DNA from: CAG-791 sp002392385
Lineage (GTDB): Bacteria; Bacillota; Clostridia; Lachnospirales; Lachnospiraceae
Reading direction: 5' to 3'
Length of the DNA stretch: 64,000 nucleotides
Assembly: GCA_946616295.1 (NCBI GenBank)
Contig: CAMOIU010000002.1
Span: 1-64,000 of the forward strand
A program made the position numbers and the translations under genes. A model generated the notes under the pieces. It was given only the letters and a program-made list of their open reading frames with translations, ran no database searches and was not told the origin of the DNA. Shown piece after piece: positions 25,768-34,652 of this stretch. The first letter of the stretch is position 1, and the number at the start of each line of letters is the position of its first letter.

Positions 25768-27297
25768 ATGGGCACGAGTAGAAGATGCGGTGTACTTCTG
25801 CCGGTGACGGCGCTGCCGTCCCCCGGCGGGATCGGATGCCTCTCTGAGGAGGCCAGGCGTTTTGTGGATTTCCTGCAGGACGCGGGGCAGACCTACTGGC
25901 AGATCCTGCCTCTGGGCCAGACGGGCTACGGGGATTCTCCCTATCAGTCCTTCTCCACCTTCGCCGGCAATCCTTATCTGATCGATCCGGAGGCCCTGAG
26001 ACAGAAGGGCTATCTGGACAGCGAGGACCTGGAGACCTTTGCGGGGGGAGAGGACCCGGGCACCATCGACTATGGCCGCCTCTATGAGGAACGGTGGGTG
26101 CTCCTGAGAAAAGCCTATTATAACAGCCCCTTCTGCGAGAATCCCCTGCCTGAGTGGGCCGGCGGCGATTTCCAGCGGGAGCGGGAGCGCTTCGAGGAAT
26201 ACATCCGCAGGACGAGCTGGCTGGAGGACTACTGCCTCTTCAGTGCCGTCAAGGAGCAGTACGGCGGCAAGAGCTGGCTGGAGTGGGACGAAGACATCCG
26301 TCTGCGCCGGCCGGAGGCAATGGCCCGCCGGCGCGAGGAGCTGTCGGAGCAGTGCCGCTTCTATGCCTTCGTCCAGTTCCTTTTCGACGAGCAGTGGCAC
26401 GCCCTGCGCGCCTACGCCAACGGCAAGGGGATCCGCATCATCGGGGATATCCCCATCTATGTGGCCCTGGACAGCGCGGACACCTGGAGCCATCCGGAGC
26501 TTTTCGAGCTGGATGACAGAGGCTTCCCGACGGTGGTGGCGGGCTGTCCGCCGGACGCCTTCTCCGACGACGGTCAGCTCTGGGGCAACCCCATCTATCG
26601 CTGGCCCCGCCACAGGGAGACCGGCTACGCCTGGTGGATCGAGAGACTGGACTGCTGCTTTAAGCTCTATGACATGGTCCGGATCGACCATTTCAGAGGT
26701 TTTGACGAGTACTACGCGATCCCGGGAACGGCCGACAGCGCTCGCACGGGCGAGTGGCGGCCCGGGCCGGGGGCGGACCTCTTCCGGGTCCTGGAGGAAA
26801 GGCTTGGGGACCAGGCCATCATCGCGGAGGATCTCGGCTATCTGACGCCCTCTGTCCACGCCCTGCTCAGGGAGACCGGCTATCCCGGGATGAAGGTCCT
26901 GCAGTTCGCCTTCGACACGGCGGAGGACAACGACTACCTGCCCCACAACTACCCGGAGAACTGCGTGGTCTATACCGGGACCCACGACAACGACACCACC
27001 AGAGGCTGGTTCGACAGCCAGGCGGAGTGGGTGAAACAGAACGTGAGAGACTACTGCGGCTCCAGAGGGGACGAGTGGATCGTGGACGATATGATCCGGC
27101 TGGCCCTGCGCAGCCGCGCCTCTGTGGCGGTGATCCCCATGCAGGACTACCTGGAGCTGGGGAGCGAGGGCAGGATCAACACCCCTTCCACCCTGGGAGG
27201 CAACTGGTGCTGGCGCCTGGACAGCGCGGCCTGCACCGGCGAGCTGGCGGGAAGGATGCGCGACCTGGCCCGCATCTATCGCAGACTGCCGGAGTGA
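25768..27297 (+). CDS. malQ: 4-alpha-glucanotransferase (amylomaltase, GH77)
   Basis: Moves alpha-1,4-glucan segments between maltodextrins during glycogen and starch use. The 509-residue protein has the GH77 N-terminus LPVTALPSPGGIGCL and WQILPLGQTGYGDSPYQS. The catalytic residues are in place: nucleophile Asp in RIDHFRGFDEYY (near 307), acid/base Glu in IIAEDLGYLTP (near 352) and the third Asp in THDNDTTRGW (near 405). ATG 25768 follows AAGGAAG. It is 31 bp behind rho with no terminator between, so it may be read from the rho transcript. Confidence 0.96.
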   Translation: MGTSRRCGVLLPVTALPSPGGIGCLSEEARRFVDFLQDAGQTYWQILPLGQTGYGDSPYQSFSTFAGNPYLIDPEALRQKGYLDSEDLETFAGGEDPGTIDYGRLYEERWVLLRKAYYNSPFCENPLPEWAGGDFQRERERFEEYIRRTSWLEDYCLFSAVKEQYGGKSWLEWDEDIRLRRPEAMARRREELSEQCRFYAFVQFLFDEQWHALRAYANGKGIRIIGDIPIYVALDSADTWSHPELFELDDRGFPTVVAGCPPDAFSDDGQLWGNPIYRWPRHRETGYAWWIERLDCCFKLYDMVRIDHFRGFDEYYAIPGTADSARTGEWRPGPGADLFRVLEERLGDQAIIAEDLGYLTPSVHALLRETGYPGMKVLQFAFDTAEDNDYLPHNYPENCVVYTGTHDNDTTRGWFDSQAEWVKQNVRDYCGSRGDEWIVDDMIRLALRSRASVAVIPMQDYLELGSEGRINTPSTLGGNWCWRLDSAACTGELAGRMRDLARIYRRLPE

Positions 27298-27318
27298 ATT
27301 CAAAATGAATAAAAAGAA

Positions 27319-27351
27319 CCGGAGGATCCCGCTGAAAGCGGGGCCCTCCGG
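27319..27351. terminator. Bidirectional terminator between malQ and the DJ-1 gene
   Basis: CCGGAGG...CCCGCT pairs with AGCGGG...CCTCCGG (27319-27325 with 27345-27351 as the outer arms). On the minus strand it is followed by TTCTTTTTATT, a good tract for the DJ-1 gene; on the plus strand the T tract is poor. Confidence 0.7.
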
Positions 27352-27386
27352 CTCTGCCGTACAATTATTATTTTCTCAGAAAGCAT

Positions 27387-27977
27387 TCAGGTATAGTAGA
27401 GGACCTTCCTGCCCAGATTCTCCGCCGTCTCTTTCCCGCAGAAATAGGCGGTGATGGCCAGACCGAAGGCGATGGCGGTCCCCATGCCCCGGCTGGTGAT
27501 GAGGGCACCCTTGCCGCTCCCCTCGGCGGGCAGGGCGGTGACGGCGGGTTCGCGCACCAGATCGGCGCCGTGGTCCGTGAGCACATGTTCAAAGGAAGGG
27601 TTGCAGGTGGCGCGGACGCCCTCGAGCATGCCCAGCTCCGCCAGGATGGAAGGGGCGGCGCAGATGGCGGCCAGAGGCTTGCCCGTATTATGGAAGGCCG
27701 TGAGACTGTCCGTAAGAGGGCGGCAGGCCTTGAGATTGGGGGTGCCCGGGATGCCGCCGGGCAGGACGATCATGTCATAGGTGCTGAGATCGGTCTCCCC
27801 GATACAGGCATCCGCCAGGATGCGGATCTTATGAGAAGACGTCACCGTTCTGTCTTCCGATACAGAAATCAGGTCGGCGGGGATGCCGGCGCGGTAGAGG
27901 AGATCGGCCACGGAGAGAGCTTCCACCTCTTCACAGCCGTCCGCCATCATCAGAGCGATCTTCGGAGCAGTGTTCAT
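27387..27977 (-). CDS. DJ-1/PfpI family protein
   Basis: A 196-residue member of the DJ-1/ThiJ/PfpI superfamily. The two hallmark residues are visible: Glu in MMADGCEEVEALSVAD and the nucleophile Cys in AAICAAPSILAELG, together with YDMIVLPGGIPGTPNL. Family members act as deglycases, chaperones or oxidative-stress proteins; which applies is not clear. The start at 27977 is chosen because GGGAGGATC lies seven bases upstream; the GTG at 27992 is within that site. Its promoter is divergent from the hydrogenase gene, around a shared palindrome. Confidence 0.92.
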   Translation of the reverse strand: MNTAPKIALMMADGCEEVEALSVADLLYRAGIPADLISVSEDRTVTSSHKIRILADACIGETDLSTYDMIVLPGGIPGTPNLKACRPLTDSLTAFHNTGKPLAAICAAPSILAELGMLEGVRATCNPSFEHVLTDHGADLVREPAVTALPAEGSGKGALITSRGMGTAIAFGLAITAYFCGKETAENLGRKVLYYT

Positions 27978-28012
27978 ATTTGATCCTCCCACAGGAAACG
28001 CAAGAAAATTAC

Positions 28013-28028
28013 TGATATAAGTATATCA
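28013..28028. promoter_or_regulatory. Palindrome, possible operator between DJ-1 and hydrogenase genes
   Basis: A perfect inverted repeat TGATATA-AG-TATATCA. It overlaps an extended -10 (TGATATACT) of the leftward DJ-1 promoter and lies 25 bp upstream of the -35 of the rightward hydrogenase promoter. The binding protein is not known. Confidence 0.4.
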
Positions 28029-28052
28029 CAGGCTTTTTTCCGCAGGAAGGAC

Positions 28053-28081
28053 TTGAAAGGACAGTTTCCGGATATTAAAAT
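28053..28081 (+). promoter_or_regulatory. Promoter of the hydrogenase gene
   Basis: TTGAAA (28053-28058), 17-bp spacer, TAAAAT (28076-28081); both boxes match consensus in five of six positions. Confidence 0.7.
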
Positions 28082-28117
28082 GAATCGATATGTTCAACCA
28101 AAAAAGAGGAGGAGTAC

Positions 28118-29611
28118 ATGGTAACAAATGATGCCACACTCGTGAAGCTTAAACATAAGATCATGGAAGAGACCGCACGGCTTGCCTGGGACGGAAATCT
28201 GAACGAGGAGTCCAAGGAGGAGCTGGTCTATAAGATCATACCCGGTCCCATGGCCACCTACCGCTGCTGTGTATATAAGGAACGTGAGATCGTGCGCCAG
28301 AGGATCCGTCTGTCCTGCGCCCAGAATCCCACCGGAAACGGAGATTCTGAGAACATCGTCCAGGTGATCAATACGGCCTGCGAGGAGTGTCCGCTCTCCG
28401 CCTACACGGTGACGGACAACTGCCGGCTCTGCATGGGCAAGGCCTGCATCAATTCCTGTAAGTTCGGCGCCATCAGCATCGGAGAGAACAGGACCCGCAT
28501 CGATCCCACCAAGTGCAAGGAGTGCGGCATGTGCGCCAAGGCCTGCCCTTACGGCGCCATCGCTCACCTAGTCCGCCCCTGCAAGAAGGCCTGCCCTGTG
28601 GGCGCCATCACCTATGATGAGTACGGCATCTGCCGCATCGACGAGAGCAAGTGCATCCAGTGCGGTCACTGCATCCACTCCTGCCCCTTCGGCGCCATCG
28701 GCTCCAAGACCTATCTGGTGGAGATCATCAATCACATCAGGGCAGGGCACGAGGTCATCGCCATGGCCGCGCCCGCGACGGAAGGTCAGTTCGGCGCCGA
28801 CATCACCATGCAGTCCATCCGTCAGGGCTTCCTGAAGATGGGATTCGCCGACATGGTGGAGGTCGGCCTGGGCGGCGACATGACAGCGGCCTATGAGTCC
28901 AAGGAATGGGCGGAAGCCTACGAGAAGGGCCACAAGATGACCACCTCCTGCTGCCCCGCCTTCATCAACATGCTCAGGAAGCATTTCCCCAAGCAGTATG
29001 AGGAGAATATGTCGTCCGTGGTCTCCCCCATGTGCGCCATCTCCCGTTATCTCAAGGCGACCCGCCCCGGCTGCATCACGGTCTTCCTGGGACCCTGCAT
29101 CGCCAAGAAGTCCGAGGCACAGGACAAGTCCGTGCCGGACAACGCGGATTATGTCATCACCTACGGTGAGTTCCGCGCCCTCCTCCGTTCCCGCGGGATC
29201 GAGCTGGAGAAAGCGGACAACGACTATCAGGAGGCCTCGGTCTGGGGCAAACGTTTCGCCACCTCCGGCGGCGTAGCCAACGCCGTGATCGAGTGCATGC
29301 AGGAGAGAGGCCGCGACACTTCCTCCCTCAAGCTCCTGCAGGCGGCGGGCGGCATGGAGTGCAAGACCGCGCTGACCATGCTCCGGGCCGGCAGACTCCA
29401 GGAGGACTTCATCGAAGGCATGGTCTGCGAGGGAGGCTGCGTGGGCGGTCCTTCCAAGCACAAGACCGAGACCGAGATCAAGCGGGCCAGAGAGACCCTG
29501 CTCAAGCAGGCGGATGGCCGCAAGGTGCTCGACAACCTGAAAAACTACCCCATGGACACCTTCTCCATGCACAGAGACGGACACATGGAGGAAAAGGTCG
29601 ATATTTTCTGA
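28118..29611 (+). CDS. Monomeric [FeFe] hydrogenase, group B-like (4Fe-4S dicluster protein)
   Basis: A 497-residue iron-sulfur enzyme expected to handle H2 with ferredoxin in fermentation. From the N-terminus there is a Cys-rich zone (NCRLCMGKACINSCKFGAI), two ferredoxin-type clusters (CKECGMCAKACPYGAI and CIQCGHCIHSCPFGAI) and the H-cluster domain. H-cluster motifs are TSCCPAFINML, FLGPCIAKKSEAQ and EGMVCEGGCVGGPSKH. They differ from the classic TSCCPAW / MPCTAKK / ACPGGC set in the way reported for group B enzymes. All cluster cysteines are present. ATG 28118 follows GAGGAGG. Maturation genes (hydE, hydF, hydG) are not in this window. Confidence 0.88.
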   Translation: MVTNDATLVKLKHKIMEETARLAWDGNLNEESKEELVYKIIPGPMATYRCCVYKEREIVRQRIRLSCAQNPTGNGDSENIVQVINTACEECPLSAYTVTDNCRLCMGKACINSCKFGAISIGENRTRIDPTKCKECGMCAKACPYGAIAHLVRPCKKACPVGAITYDEYGICRIDESKCIQCGHCIHSCPFGAIGSKTYLVEIINHIRAGHEVIAMAAPATEGQFGADITMQSIRQGFLKMGFADMVEVGLGGDMTAAYESKEWAEAYEKGHKMTTSCCPAFINMLRKHFPKQYEENMSSVVSPMCAISRYLKATRPGCITVFLGPCIAKKSEAQDKSVPDNADYVITYGEFRALLRSRGIELEKADNDYQEASVWGKRFATSGGVANAVIECMQERGRDTSSLKLLQAAGGMECKTALTMLRAGRLQEDFIEGMVCEGGCVGGPSKHKTETEIKRARETLLKQADGRKVLDNLKNYPMDTFSMHRDGHMEEKVDIF

Positions 29612-29651
29612 ACTATCAGATAAAAAAATATGGTAAAGCCTGTATGCCCTG

Positions 29652-29660
29652 TGATATAAT
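29652..29660 (+). promoter_or_regulatory. Extended -10 promoter element of the trigger factor gene
   Basis: TGATATAAT at 29652-29660 gives TG plus a consensus TATAAT. The sequence 17 bp upstream (GGTAAA) is a poor -35. The ATG is about 40 bases further on. Confidence 0.55.
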
Positions 29661-29701
29661 ACCATGGCATTATGGTTATCAGACGAGGAGGACAACAACC
29701 A

Positions 29702-31009
29702 ATGAGCGTAAGCGTAGAGAAACTGGAGAACAGCATGGCGAAGCTGACCATCGAAGTCAGCGCGGCGGAAGTTGAGAAGGAGATCAACAAGGTCTATAAC
29801 CGGCAGAAGAGCCGTCTGAACGTTCCGGGCTTCCGCAGAGGCCACGCCCCCCGGAAGATGCTTGAGAAGATGTACGGTGAGGGGATCTTCCTCGAGGATG
29901 CCGTCAACGAACTGATCAATACCAGCTATCCGAAGGCTGCCGAGGAGAGCGGCGAGTTCATCGTCTCCGAGCCCGAGATCGATATCACCCAGGTCAAGGC
30001 CGGCGAGCCCCTGGTATATACCGCCCTGGTCGCTCTCAAGCCTCCGGTGAGCCTTGGTAAATATAAGGGAATCGAGGTCGCTAAGAAGGAGATCACCGTG
30101 ACGGATGAGGACGTCGAGGCCGAGCTCAGAAAGGAGCAGGAGAAGAACGCCTCCGTCGTGACCGTGACTGATCGCCCTGTCAAGGACGGCGACCAGATCA
30201 AGCTCGATTTCGAAGGCTTTGTCGACGGACAGCCCTTCGAAGGCGGCAAGGGTGAGGATTATGACCTGACCATCGGCAGCGGCGCTTTTATCCCCGGATT
30301 CGAGGACAAGCTGATCGGTGTCGAGGCCGGCAAGGAAGTCGAGATCGACGTGACCTTCCCCGAGGTCTATCAGGCGGAAGAGCTGGCCGGCAAGCCCGCT
30401 GTCTTCAAGTGCACCGTCAAGGAGATCCGTGAGAAGATCCTTCCCGAGATCGACGACGAGTTCGCCGATGAGGTCTCCGAGTTCTCTACGCTGGATGAGA
30501 TGAAGGAAGACATCCGCGCCCGTCTCCTGGGCCAGAAGCAGAAGGCCCGCCGCACGGAGATGGAGACCGAGGTCATGGACGCCATCATCGCGGACGCGGA
30601 GATCAAGATCCCCGAGCCCATGCTCAGGACCCAGCAGAGAAGGCTCCTGGACGAGTTCAGGCAGCAGATGATGCAGTACGGTATCCAGTATGACCAGTAC
30701 CTGCAGATGACCGGCAACACGGAAGAGAAGATGCTGGAGGACTTCAAGGAGCAGGCCGAGAAGAGGATCTACAGCTCCCTGTGCCTGGAGCAGATCGCCG
30801 TTCAGGAGAACATCGAGGCGACGGAAGAGGACTACGAGGCGGAGATCGCCGAGATGGCTTCCAACTACGGCATGGACGTGGAGACCGTCAAGAAGTTCTA
30901 CACCGACAGCGCCAAGGAGAACCTGCTCAAGGATATCGCTGCCAGGAAGGCCATGGAGTTCGTGGCTGACAGAGCCGTAGAGGTCGACAGACCTGAGGAG
31001 AACAAGTAA
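29702..31009 (+). CDS. tig: Trigger factor (ribosome-bound chaperone and PPIase)
   Basis: Catches nascent chains at the ribosome exit and isomerises prolyl bonds. The 435-residue protein has the ribosome-binding N-domain with the signature NVPGFRRGHAPRKML (family GFRxGxxP near residues 41-51), the FKBP-type PPIase domain (VKDGDQIKLDFEGFVDG, GAFIPGFEDKLIGVEAG, near 150-235) and the helical C-domain. GAGGAGG lies 9 bases before ATG 29702. It begins a protein quality-control group with clpP and clpX. Confidence 0.97.
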   Translation: MSVSVEKLENSMAKLTIEVSAAEVEKEINKVYNRQKSRLNVPGFRRGHAPRKMLEKMYGEGIFLEDAVNELINTSYPKAAEESGEFIVSEPEIDITQVKAGEPLVYTALVALKPPVSLGKYKGIEVAKKEITVTDEDVEAELRKEQEKNASVVTVTDRPVKDGDQIKLDFEGFVDGQPFEGGKGEDYDLTIGSGAFIPGFEDKLIGVEAGKEVEIDVTFPEVYQAEELAGKPAVFKCTVKEIREKILPEIDDEFADEVSEFSTLDEMKEDIRARLLGQKQKARRTEMETEVMDAIIADAEIKIPEPMLRTQQRRLLDEFRQQMMQYGIQYDQYLQMTGNTEEKMLEDFKEQAEKRIYSSLCLEQIAVQENIEATEEDYEAEIAEMASNYGMDVETVKKFYTDSAKENLLKDIAARKAMEFVADRAVEVDRPEENK

Positions 31010-31081
31010 GACAGGACGGAAAGCCTGATCCCCCGCGGGATCCGGACGGACCGCCGGAACATTCCGGAATGAACAACACAC

Positions 31082-31117
31082 TGCGAAGAGTCCGGTCTTG
31101 CCGGATTCTTCGCATTT
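31082..31117 (+). terminator. Strong hairpin between tig and clpP
   Basis: A 14-bp stem (31082-31095 with 31101-31114, one G-T pair, 5-nt loop) followed by only TTT. It ends 23 bases before clpP and may end tig transcription partly or attenuate clpP. Confidence 0.65.
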
Positions 31118-31139
31118 GCACAATGAGGTAGAGATTTAT

Positions 31140-31742
31140 ATGGCGAACTTTATTCCTTACGTTATCGAACAGACGGGGCAGGGGGAGAGAAGCTATGATA
31201 TCTTCTCCCGTCTGCTGAAGGAGCGGATCATCTTCCTGGGCGACCAGGTGACCGATGCCTCCGCGGAGCTGATCGTGGCCCAGATGCTCTTCCTTGAGGG
31301 TGAGGATCCAGAGAAGGATATCCAGTTCTATATCAACAGCCCCGGCGGTTCCATCTCTGCCGGTATGGCCATCTATGACACCATGCAGTTCGTGCGCTGC
31401 GATGTGTCCACCATCTGTGTGGGCATGGCGGCCAGCATGGGCGCCTTCCTTCTGGCGGGCGGCACAAAGGGCAAGCGGTATTCCCTGCCTCACTCCGAGA
31501 TCCTGATCCACCAGCCTCTGGGCGGCACCGAAGGCCAGGCCTCCGATATCGCCATTCAGGCGGCGCACATGGCCCGCATCAAGAAGCAGATGAACGAGCT
31601 TCTGGCCCAGAACACCGGCCAGACCATCGAGCAGATCGAGAGAGACACGGACAGAGACAACTGGATGACCCCTCAGCAGGCTCTGGAGTATGGCCTGATC
31701 GACCATATCTTCACCACCCGCAAGGAGATGCCGGGCGCCTGA
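31140..31742 (+). CDS. clpP: ATP-dependent Clp protease proteolytic subunit
   Basis: A 200-residue serine peptidase that forms the 14-mer chamber served by ClpX. The catalytic Ser lies in GMAASMGAFLL (about residue 99), His in LPHSEILIHQP (about 124) and the Asp in the ERDTDRDNWM segment. ATG 31140 (MANFIPYVIEQT) is chosen because it agrees with the family start and follows GAGGTAGAG. clpX is 68 bp downstream. Confidence 0.97.
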   Translation: MANFIPYVIEQTGQGERSYDIFSRLLKERIIFLGDQVTDASAELIVAQMLFLEGEDPEKDIQFYINSPGGSISAGMAIYDTMQFVRCDVSTICVGMAASMGAFLLAGGTKGKRYSLPHSEILIHQPLGGTEGQASDIAIQAAHMARIKKQMNELLAQNTGQTIEQIERDTDRDNWMTPQQALEYGLIDHIFTTRKEMPGA

Positions 31743-31810
31743 GTGCCTGACGCGGCGCGCTGTCTGTCGGTCGACTGACGCAACACAGGAAGATACATAC
31801 AGAGGTAATA

Positions 31811-33154
31811 ATGGCAGATAAGAGAATGCAGCCGCCCATGAGACGTTGTTCGTTCTGCGGGCGGGGAGAGAATATCGTCAGCAAGCTGGTGGCAGGCCCC
31901 GACGGAGTCTATATCTGTGAGGAATGCGTCCTGATCTGCAACGATATCCTCGAAGAGAGCATGGAAGAGGACGAGATGCTGGCAGCCAGAGAGGCCGTCA
32001 GGCGGAGGACCTCTCCCGCGCAGGACAGGCAGGAGGAGCCGGCCAGTGCCGTAGACACCATCCGCCTGCACAAGCCGGTGGAGATCAAGGCCTTCCTGGA
32101 TGAATATGTCATCGGACAGGAGGAGGCCAAAAAGACCCTCTCCGTGGCCGTCTATAACCACTACAAGCGGATCATCGCCCAGGCCCGGGAGGGCAGACGG
32201 GGCGAGAGCGACGGTGTGGAGCTGCAGAAGAGCAATATCCTCATGCTGGGCCCCACCGGCAGCGGCAAGACCTATCTGGCCCAGACCCTGGCCAGGATCA
32301 TCGGTGTGCCTTTTGCCATCGCGGACGCCACGACCCTGACGGAGGCCGGCTATGTGGGCGAGGACGTGGAGAACATCCTCCTCAAGCTGATCCAGGCGGC
32401 GGATTACGATATCGAGAAGGCGGAGATCGGCATCATCTACATCGACGAGATCGACAAGATCTCCAAGAAGGGTGAGAACGTCTCCATCACCAGGGACGTT
32501 TCCGGCGAGGGCGTCCAGCAGGCCCTGCTGAAGATCGTGGAGGGGACCATGGCCAGCGTGCCGCCTCAGGGCGGGCGCAAGCACCCCCAGCAGGAGCTCA
32601 TCCAGATCGATACCACCAATATCCTTTTCATCGTGGGCGGCGCCTTCGATGGCCTCGACCGCATCATCAACAACCGTGTGGGCCGCAAGTCCATGGGCTT
32701 CCACGCGGAGGTGAGCGAGAAGAAGGAGAGGGAGATCGGCGAGGTCCTCAAGGACGTGGTGCCCCAGGACCTGATCAAATTCGGTCTGATCCCCGAGTTT
32801 ATCGGACGTGTGCCCGTGGTCACGACCCTGGAGGGCCTGGACAGGGAGGCGCTCATCGCCATCCTGCAGAAGCCCAGGAACGCCTTGGTCAAGCAGTACC
32901 GCAAGCTCTTCGGCTACGACGATGTCCAGCTGGACTTCGATCCGGACGCCCTGGAGAAGATCGCGGATCTGGCCGTGGAGCGGGGGACCGGTGCCAGAGG
33001 CCTTCGTTCCATCATGGAGAAGGTCATGATGGACGTCATGTATACCATCCCCTCCGATCCTTCCATCCGCCGGTGCATCATCACACGGCAGGCTGTGGAA
33101 GGGACAGGCAGTCCTGTCATCATCCGTGAGGATCCCATCAAGACCATCGCCTGA
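31811..33154 (+). CDS. clpX: ATP-dependent Clp protease ATP-binding subunit ClpX
   Basis: An AAA+ unfoldase that feeds substrates to ClpP. The 447-residue protein opens with a four-cysteine zinc domain (RCSFCGR and ICEECVLIC). Walker A is GPTGSGKTYLA near residues 148-158, Walker B IIYIDEIDKISKK; the family motif GEGVQQALLKIVEGT and the ClpP-contact IGF-type loop region near RIINNRVGRKSMGF are present (here the loop sequence itself is not the plain IGF). The frame overlaps nothing upstream; engB follows 46 bp later. Confidence 0.97.
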   Translation: MADKRMQPPMRRCSFCGRGENIVSKLVAGPDGVYICEECVLICNDILEESMEEDEMLAAREAVRRRTSPAQDRQEEPASAVDTIRLHKPVEIKAFLDEYVIGQEEAKKTLSVAVYNHYKRIIAQAREGRRGESDGVELQKSNILMLGPTGSGKTYLAQTLARIIGVPFAIADATTLTEAGYVGEDVENILLKLIQAADYDIEKAEIGIIYIDEIDKISKKGENVSITRDVSGEGVQQALLKIVEGTMASVPPQGGRKHPQQELIQIDTTNILFIVGGAFDGLDRIINNRVGRKSMGFHAEVSEKKEREIGEVLKDVVPQDLIKFGLIPEFIGRVPVVTTLEGLDREALIAILQKPRNALVKQYRKLFGYDDVQLDFDPDALEKIADLAVERGTGARGLRSIMEKVMMDVMYTIPSDPSIRRCIITRQAVEGTGSPVIIREDPIKTIA

Positions 33155-33200
33155 CATCCTGAGAGTCAGACAGTATCCGCACACAGAGGAGCAGAGAGCC

Positions 33201-33821
33201 ATGGTTATTAAGACCGTCAATCTTGAGACCGTCTGTGGCGTGACCAGCAAGATTCCGGCAGGGCGCCTGCCGGAATTTGCCTTTGCCGGCAGGAGCAATG
33301 TGGGCAAGAGCACGCTGATCAACGGGCTGATGAACAGAAAATCCTACGCCAGGACCAGCGCCCAGCCCGGCAAGACACAGACTATCAACTATTATAATAT
33401 CAACGACGCCTTCCACCTGGTGGACCTGCCCGGCTACGGCTACACCAAGGCCAACGTCAATGTGCGCCAGCAGTGGGGCAGGATGATCGAACGCTACCTG
33501 CATACCAGCCAGATGCTGCGGGCGGTCTTCCTGCTGGTGGACATCCGCCACGAGCCGTCGGCAGACGACATCCATATGTTCGACTGGATGCTGGAGGCGG
33601 GCTGGGCCCCTGTAGTCATCGCCACCAAAGCGGACAAGATCAAGCGCAGCCAGCTGCAGAAGCAGCTCGCCATGATCGTCAGGACCCTGAAGGAGAAGAG
33701 CGAGCGCGGCGGAGATATCTCCTTACAGGTGATCCCCTATTCCGGCGTCAGCCAGAGCGGCCGGGAAGAGATCTATGCGCTGCTGGATTCTATGTTGGAG
33801 GAGCAGAATGAAAACTTATAA
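33201..33821 (+). CDS. engB: Ribosome biogenesis GTP-binding protein EngB (YsxC/YihA)
   Basis: A 206-residue essential-type GTPase of 50S assembly. The G motifs are clear: G1 GRSNVGKSTL (about residues 31-40), G2 TSAQPGKTQ, G3 DLPGYGYTKAN, G4 TKADK and a G5-like PYSGVSQSG. ATG 33201 is taken since it gives the normal length and follows GAGGAGCAGAGAG. It ends 14 bp inside the next gene. The order clpX-engB resembles that of other Firmicutes (clpX-lonA-ysxC), here without lon. Confidence 0.96.
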   Translation: MVIKTVNLETVCGVTSKIPAGRLPEFAFAGRSNVGKSTLINGLMNRKSYARTSAQPGKTQTINYYNINDAFHLVDLPGYGYTKANVNVRQQWGRMIERYLHTSQMLRAVFLLVDIRHEPSADDIHMFDWMLEAGWAPVVIATKADKIKRSQLQKQLAMIVRTLKEKSERGGDISLQVIPYSGVSQSGREEIYALLDSMLEEQNENL

Positions 33822-34455
33822 GATCAACCGTGTTTTCTATTCTCTGGGCGTGATCGTGCTGGGCCTGGTGCTCCTGATCAAACCCAGCGCCAGCCTCACC
33901 CTGGTCTCCCAGTGTATCGGCGTCTTCCTGCTGGCCGGCGGCGTGCTTTCCGCCGTGACCTCTCTCAGGAACCGGACCGTGTTCACCGGCGCTTTTCTCA
34001 TGCTGGCGGTGATCCTGGTCGTGCTGGGCATCTGGATCCTGAGCAATCCCTACCGTCTGGCCTCCCTGGCGCCCACGATCATTGGCGTATTCGTCCTGCT
34101 GAGCGGCCTTCTCAATGTGGGAGAAGCGGTCGTTGTGGGCAGGAACCAGGGCAGATGGGGATCCTCCCTGATCCTGGGCCTGATCACCATCGGCCTGGGC
34201 CTGTGGCTGATCACCCGGGCCTTCAGCATCGCCTCCATCCTGACCCGCATCGGCGGCGCCATTCTCATCTATGACGGCCTGTCGGATCTGCTGATCACCT
34301 GGCGGCTGAAGCCGGCCGTGCAGGCGACGGAGCCCATCGACGTGGAGAGCCACGAGGTCTACGAGACACCCGTTCCGGCGCCCGCAGCGGAGACCACGGA
34401 GATCCGGGAAGAGGCCCTTCTGATCACGGAAGAGAAGCAGGACACGGCGGAATAA
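33808..34455 (+). CDS. DUF308/HdeD-like membrane protein
   Basis: A 215-residue protein with six membrane segments in three repeated pairs (e.g. SLGVIVLGLVLLI, GAFLMLAVILVVLGIWIL, SLILGLITIGLGLWLI), the pattern of the DUF308/HdeD family. A conserved IGxxLxxxG arrangement recurs in each repeat. The last ~45 residues are a Glu/Pro/Thr-rich cytosolic tail. Its ATG (33808) lies within the end of engB (14-base overlap, GGAGGAG upstream), so translation is coupled. In enterobacteria HdeD relates to acid resistance; the role here is unknown. Confidence 0.85.
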   Translation: MKTYKINRVFYSLGVIVLGLVLLIKPSASLTLVSQCIGVFLLAGGVLSAVTSLRNRTVFTGAFLMLAVILVVLGIWILSNPYRLASLAPTIIGVFVLLSGLLNVGEAVVVGRNQGRWGSSLILGLITIGLGLWLITRAFSIASILTRIGGAILIYDGLSDLLITWRLKPAVQATEPIDVESHEVYETPVPAPAAETTEIREEALLITEEKQDTAE

Positions 34456-34511
34456 GAATACCCGCGGACGCACCTGCCCCGGGCGGCCGCCACCTGAATA
34501 AAGCACACCAG

Positions 34512-34543
34512 GATCCCCCGGAGGCCCTCCGGGGGATCTTTTT
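34512..34543 (+). terminator. Intrinsic terminator of the clpX-engB-DUF308 group
   Basis: GATCCCCCGGA (34512-34522) and TCCGGGGGATC (34528-34538) with a 5-nt loop and TTTTT. Confidence 0.9.
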
Positions 34544-34565
34544 GCCTGTGGGGAAAATAATTTTG

Positions 34566-34593
34566 TTGACAAACAAGTTATAAGTGTTATAGT
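34566..34593 (+). promoter_or_regulatory. Promoter of clpB
   Basis: Consensus TTGACA (34566-34571), 16-bp spacer, TATAGT (34588-34593). No CIRCE element or CtsR heptad pair was found next to it. Confidence 0.8.
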
Positions 34594-34652
34594 AGGCATA
34601 GAACAGATGCAAAATCTACATAACGATCCCCTGTTCTGTGAGGAGGAATACT

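Noticed and set aside
28568..31123. An 851-codon minus-strand frame opposite the hydrogenase and trigger factor genes
   Set aside because: It covers two secure plus-strand genes and their intergenic promoter; no family resemblance.
34456..34652. CIRCE or CtsR operator before clpB
   Set aside because: The promoter region has no TTAGCACTC inverted repeat and no heptad direct repeat of the CtsR kind.
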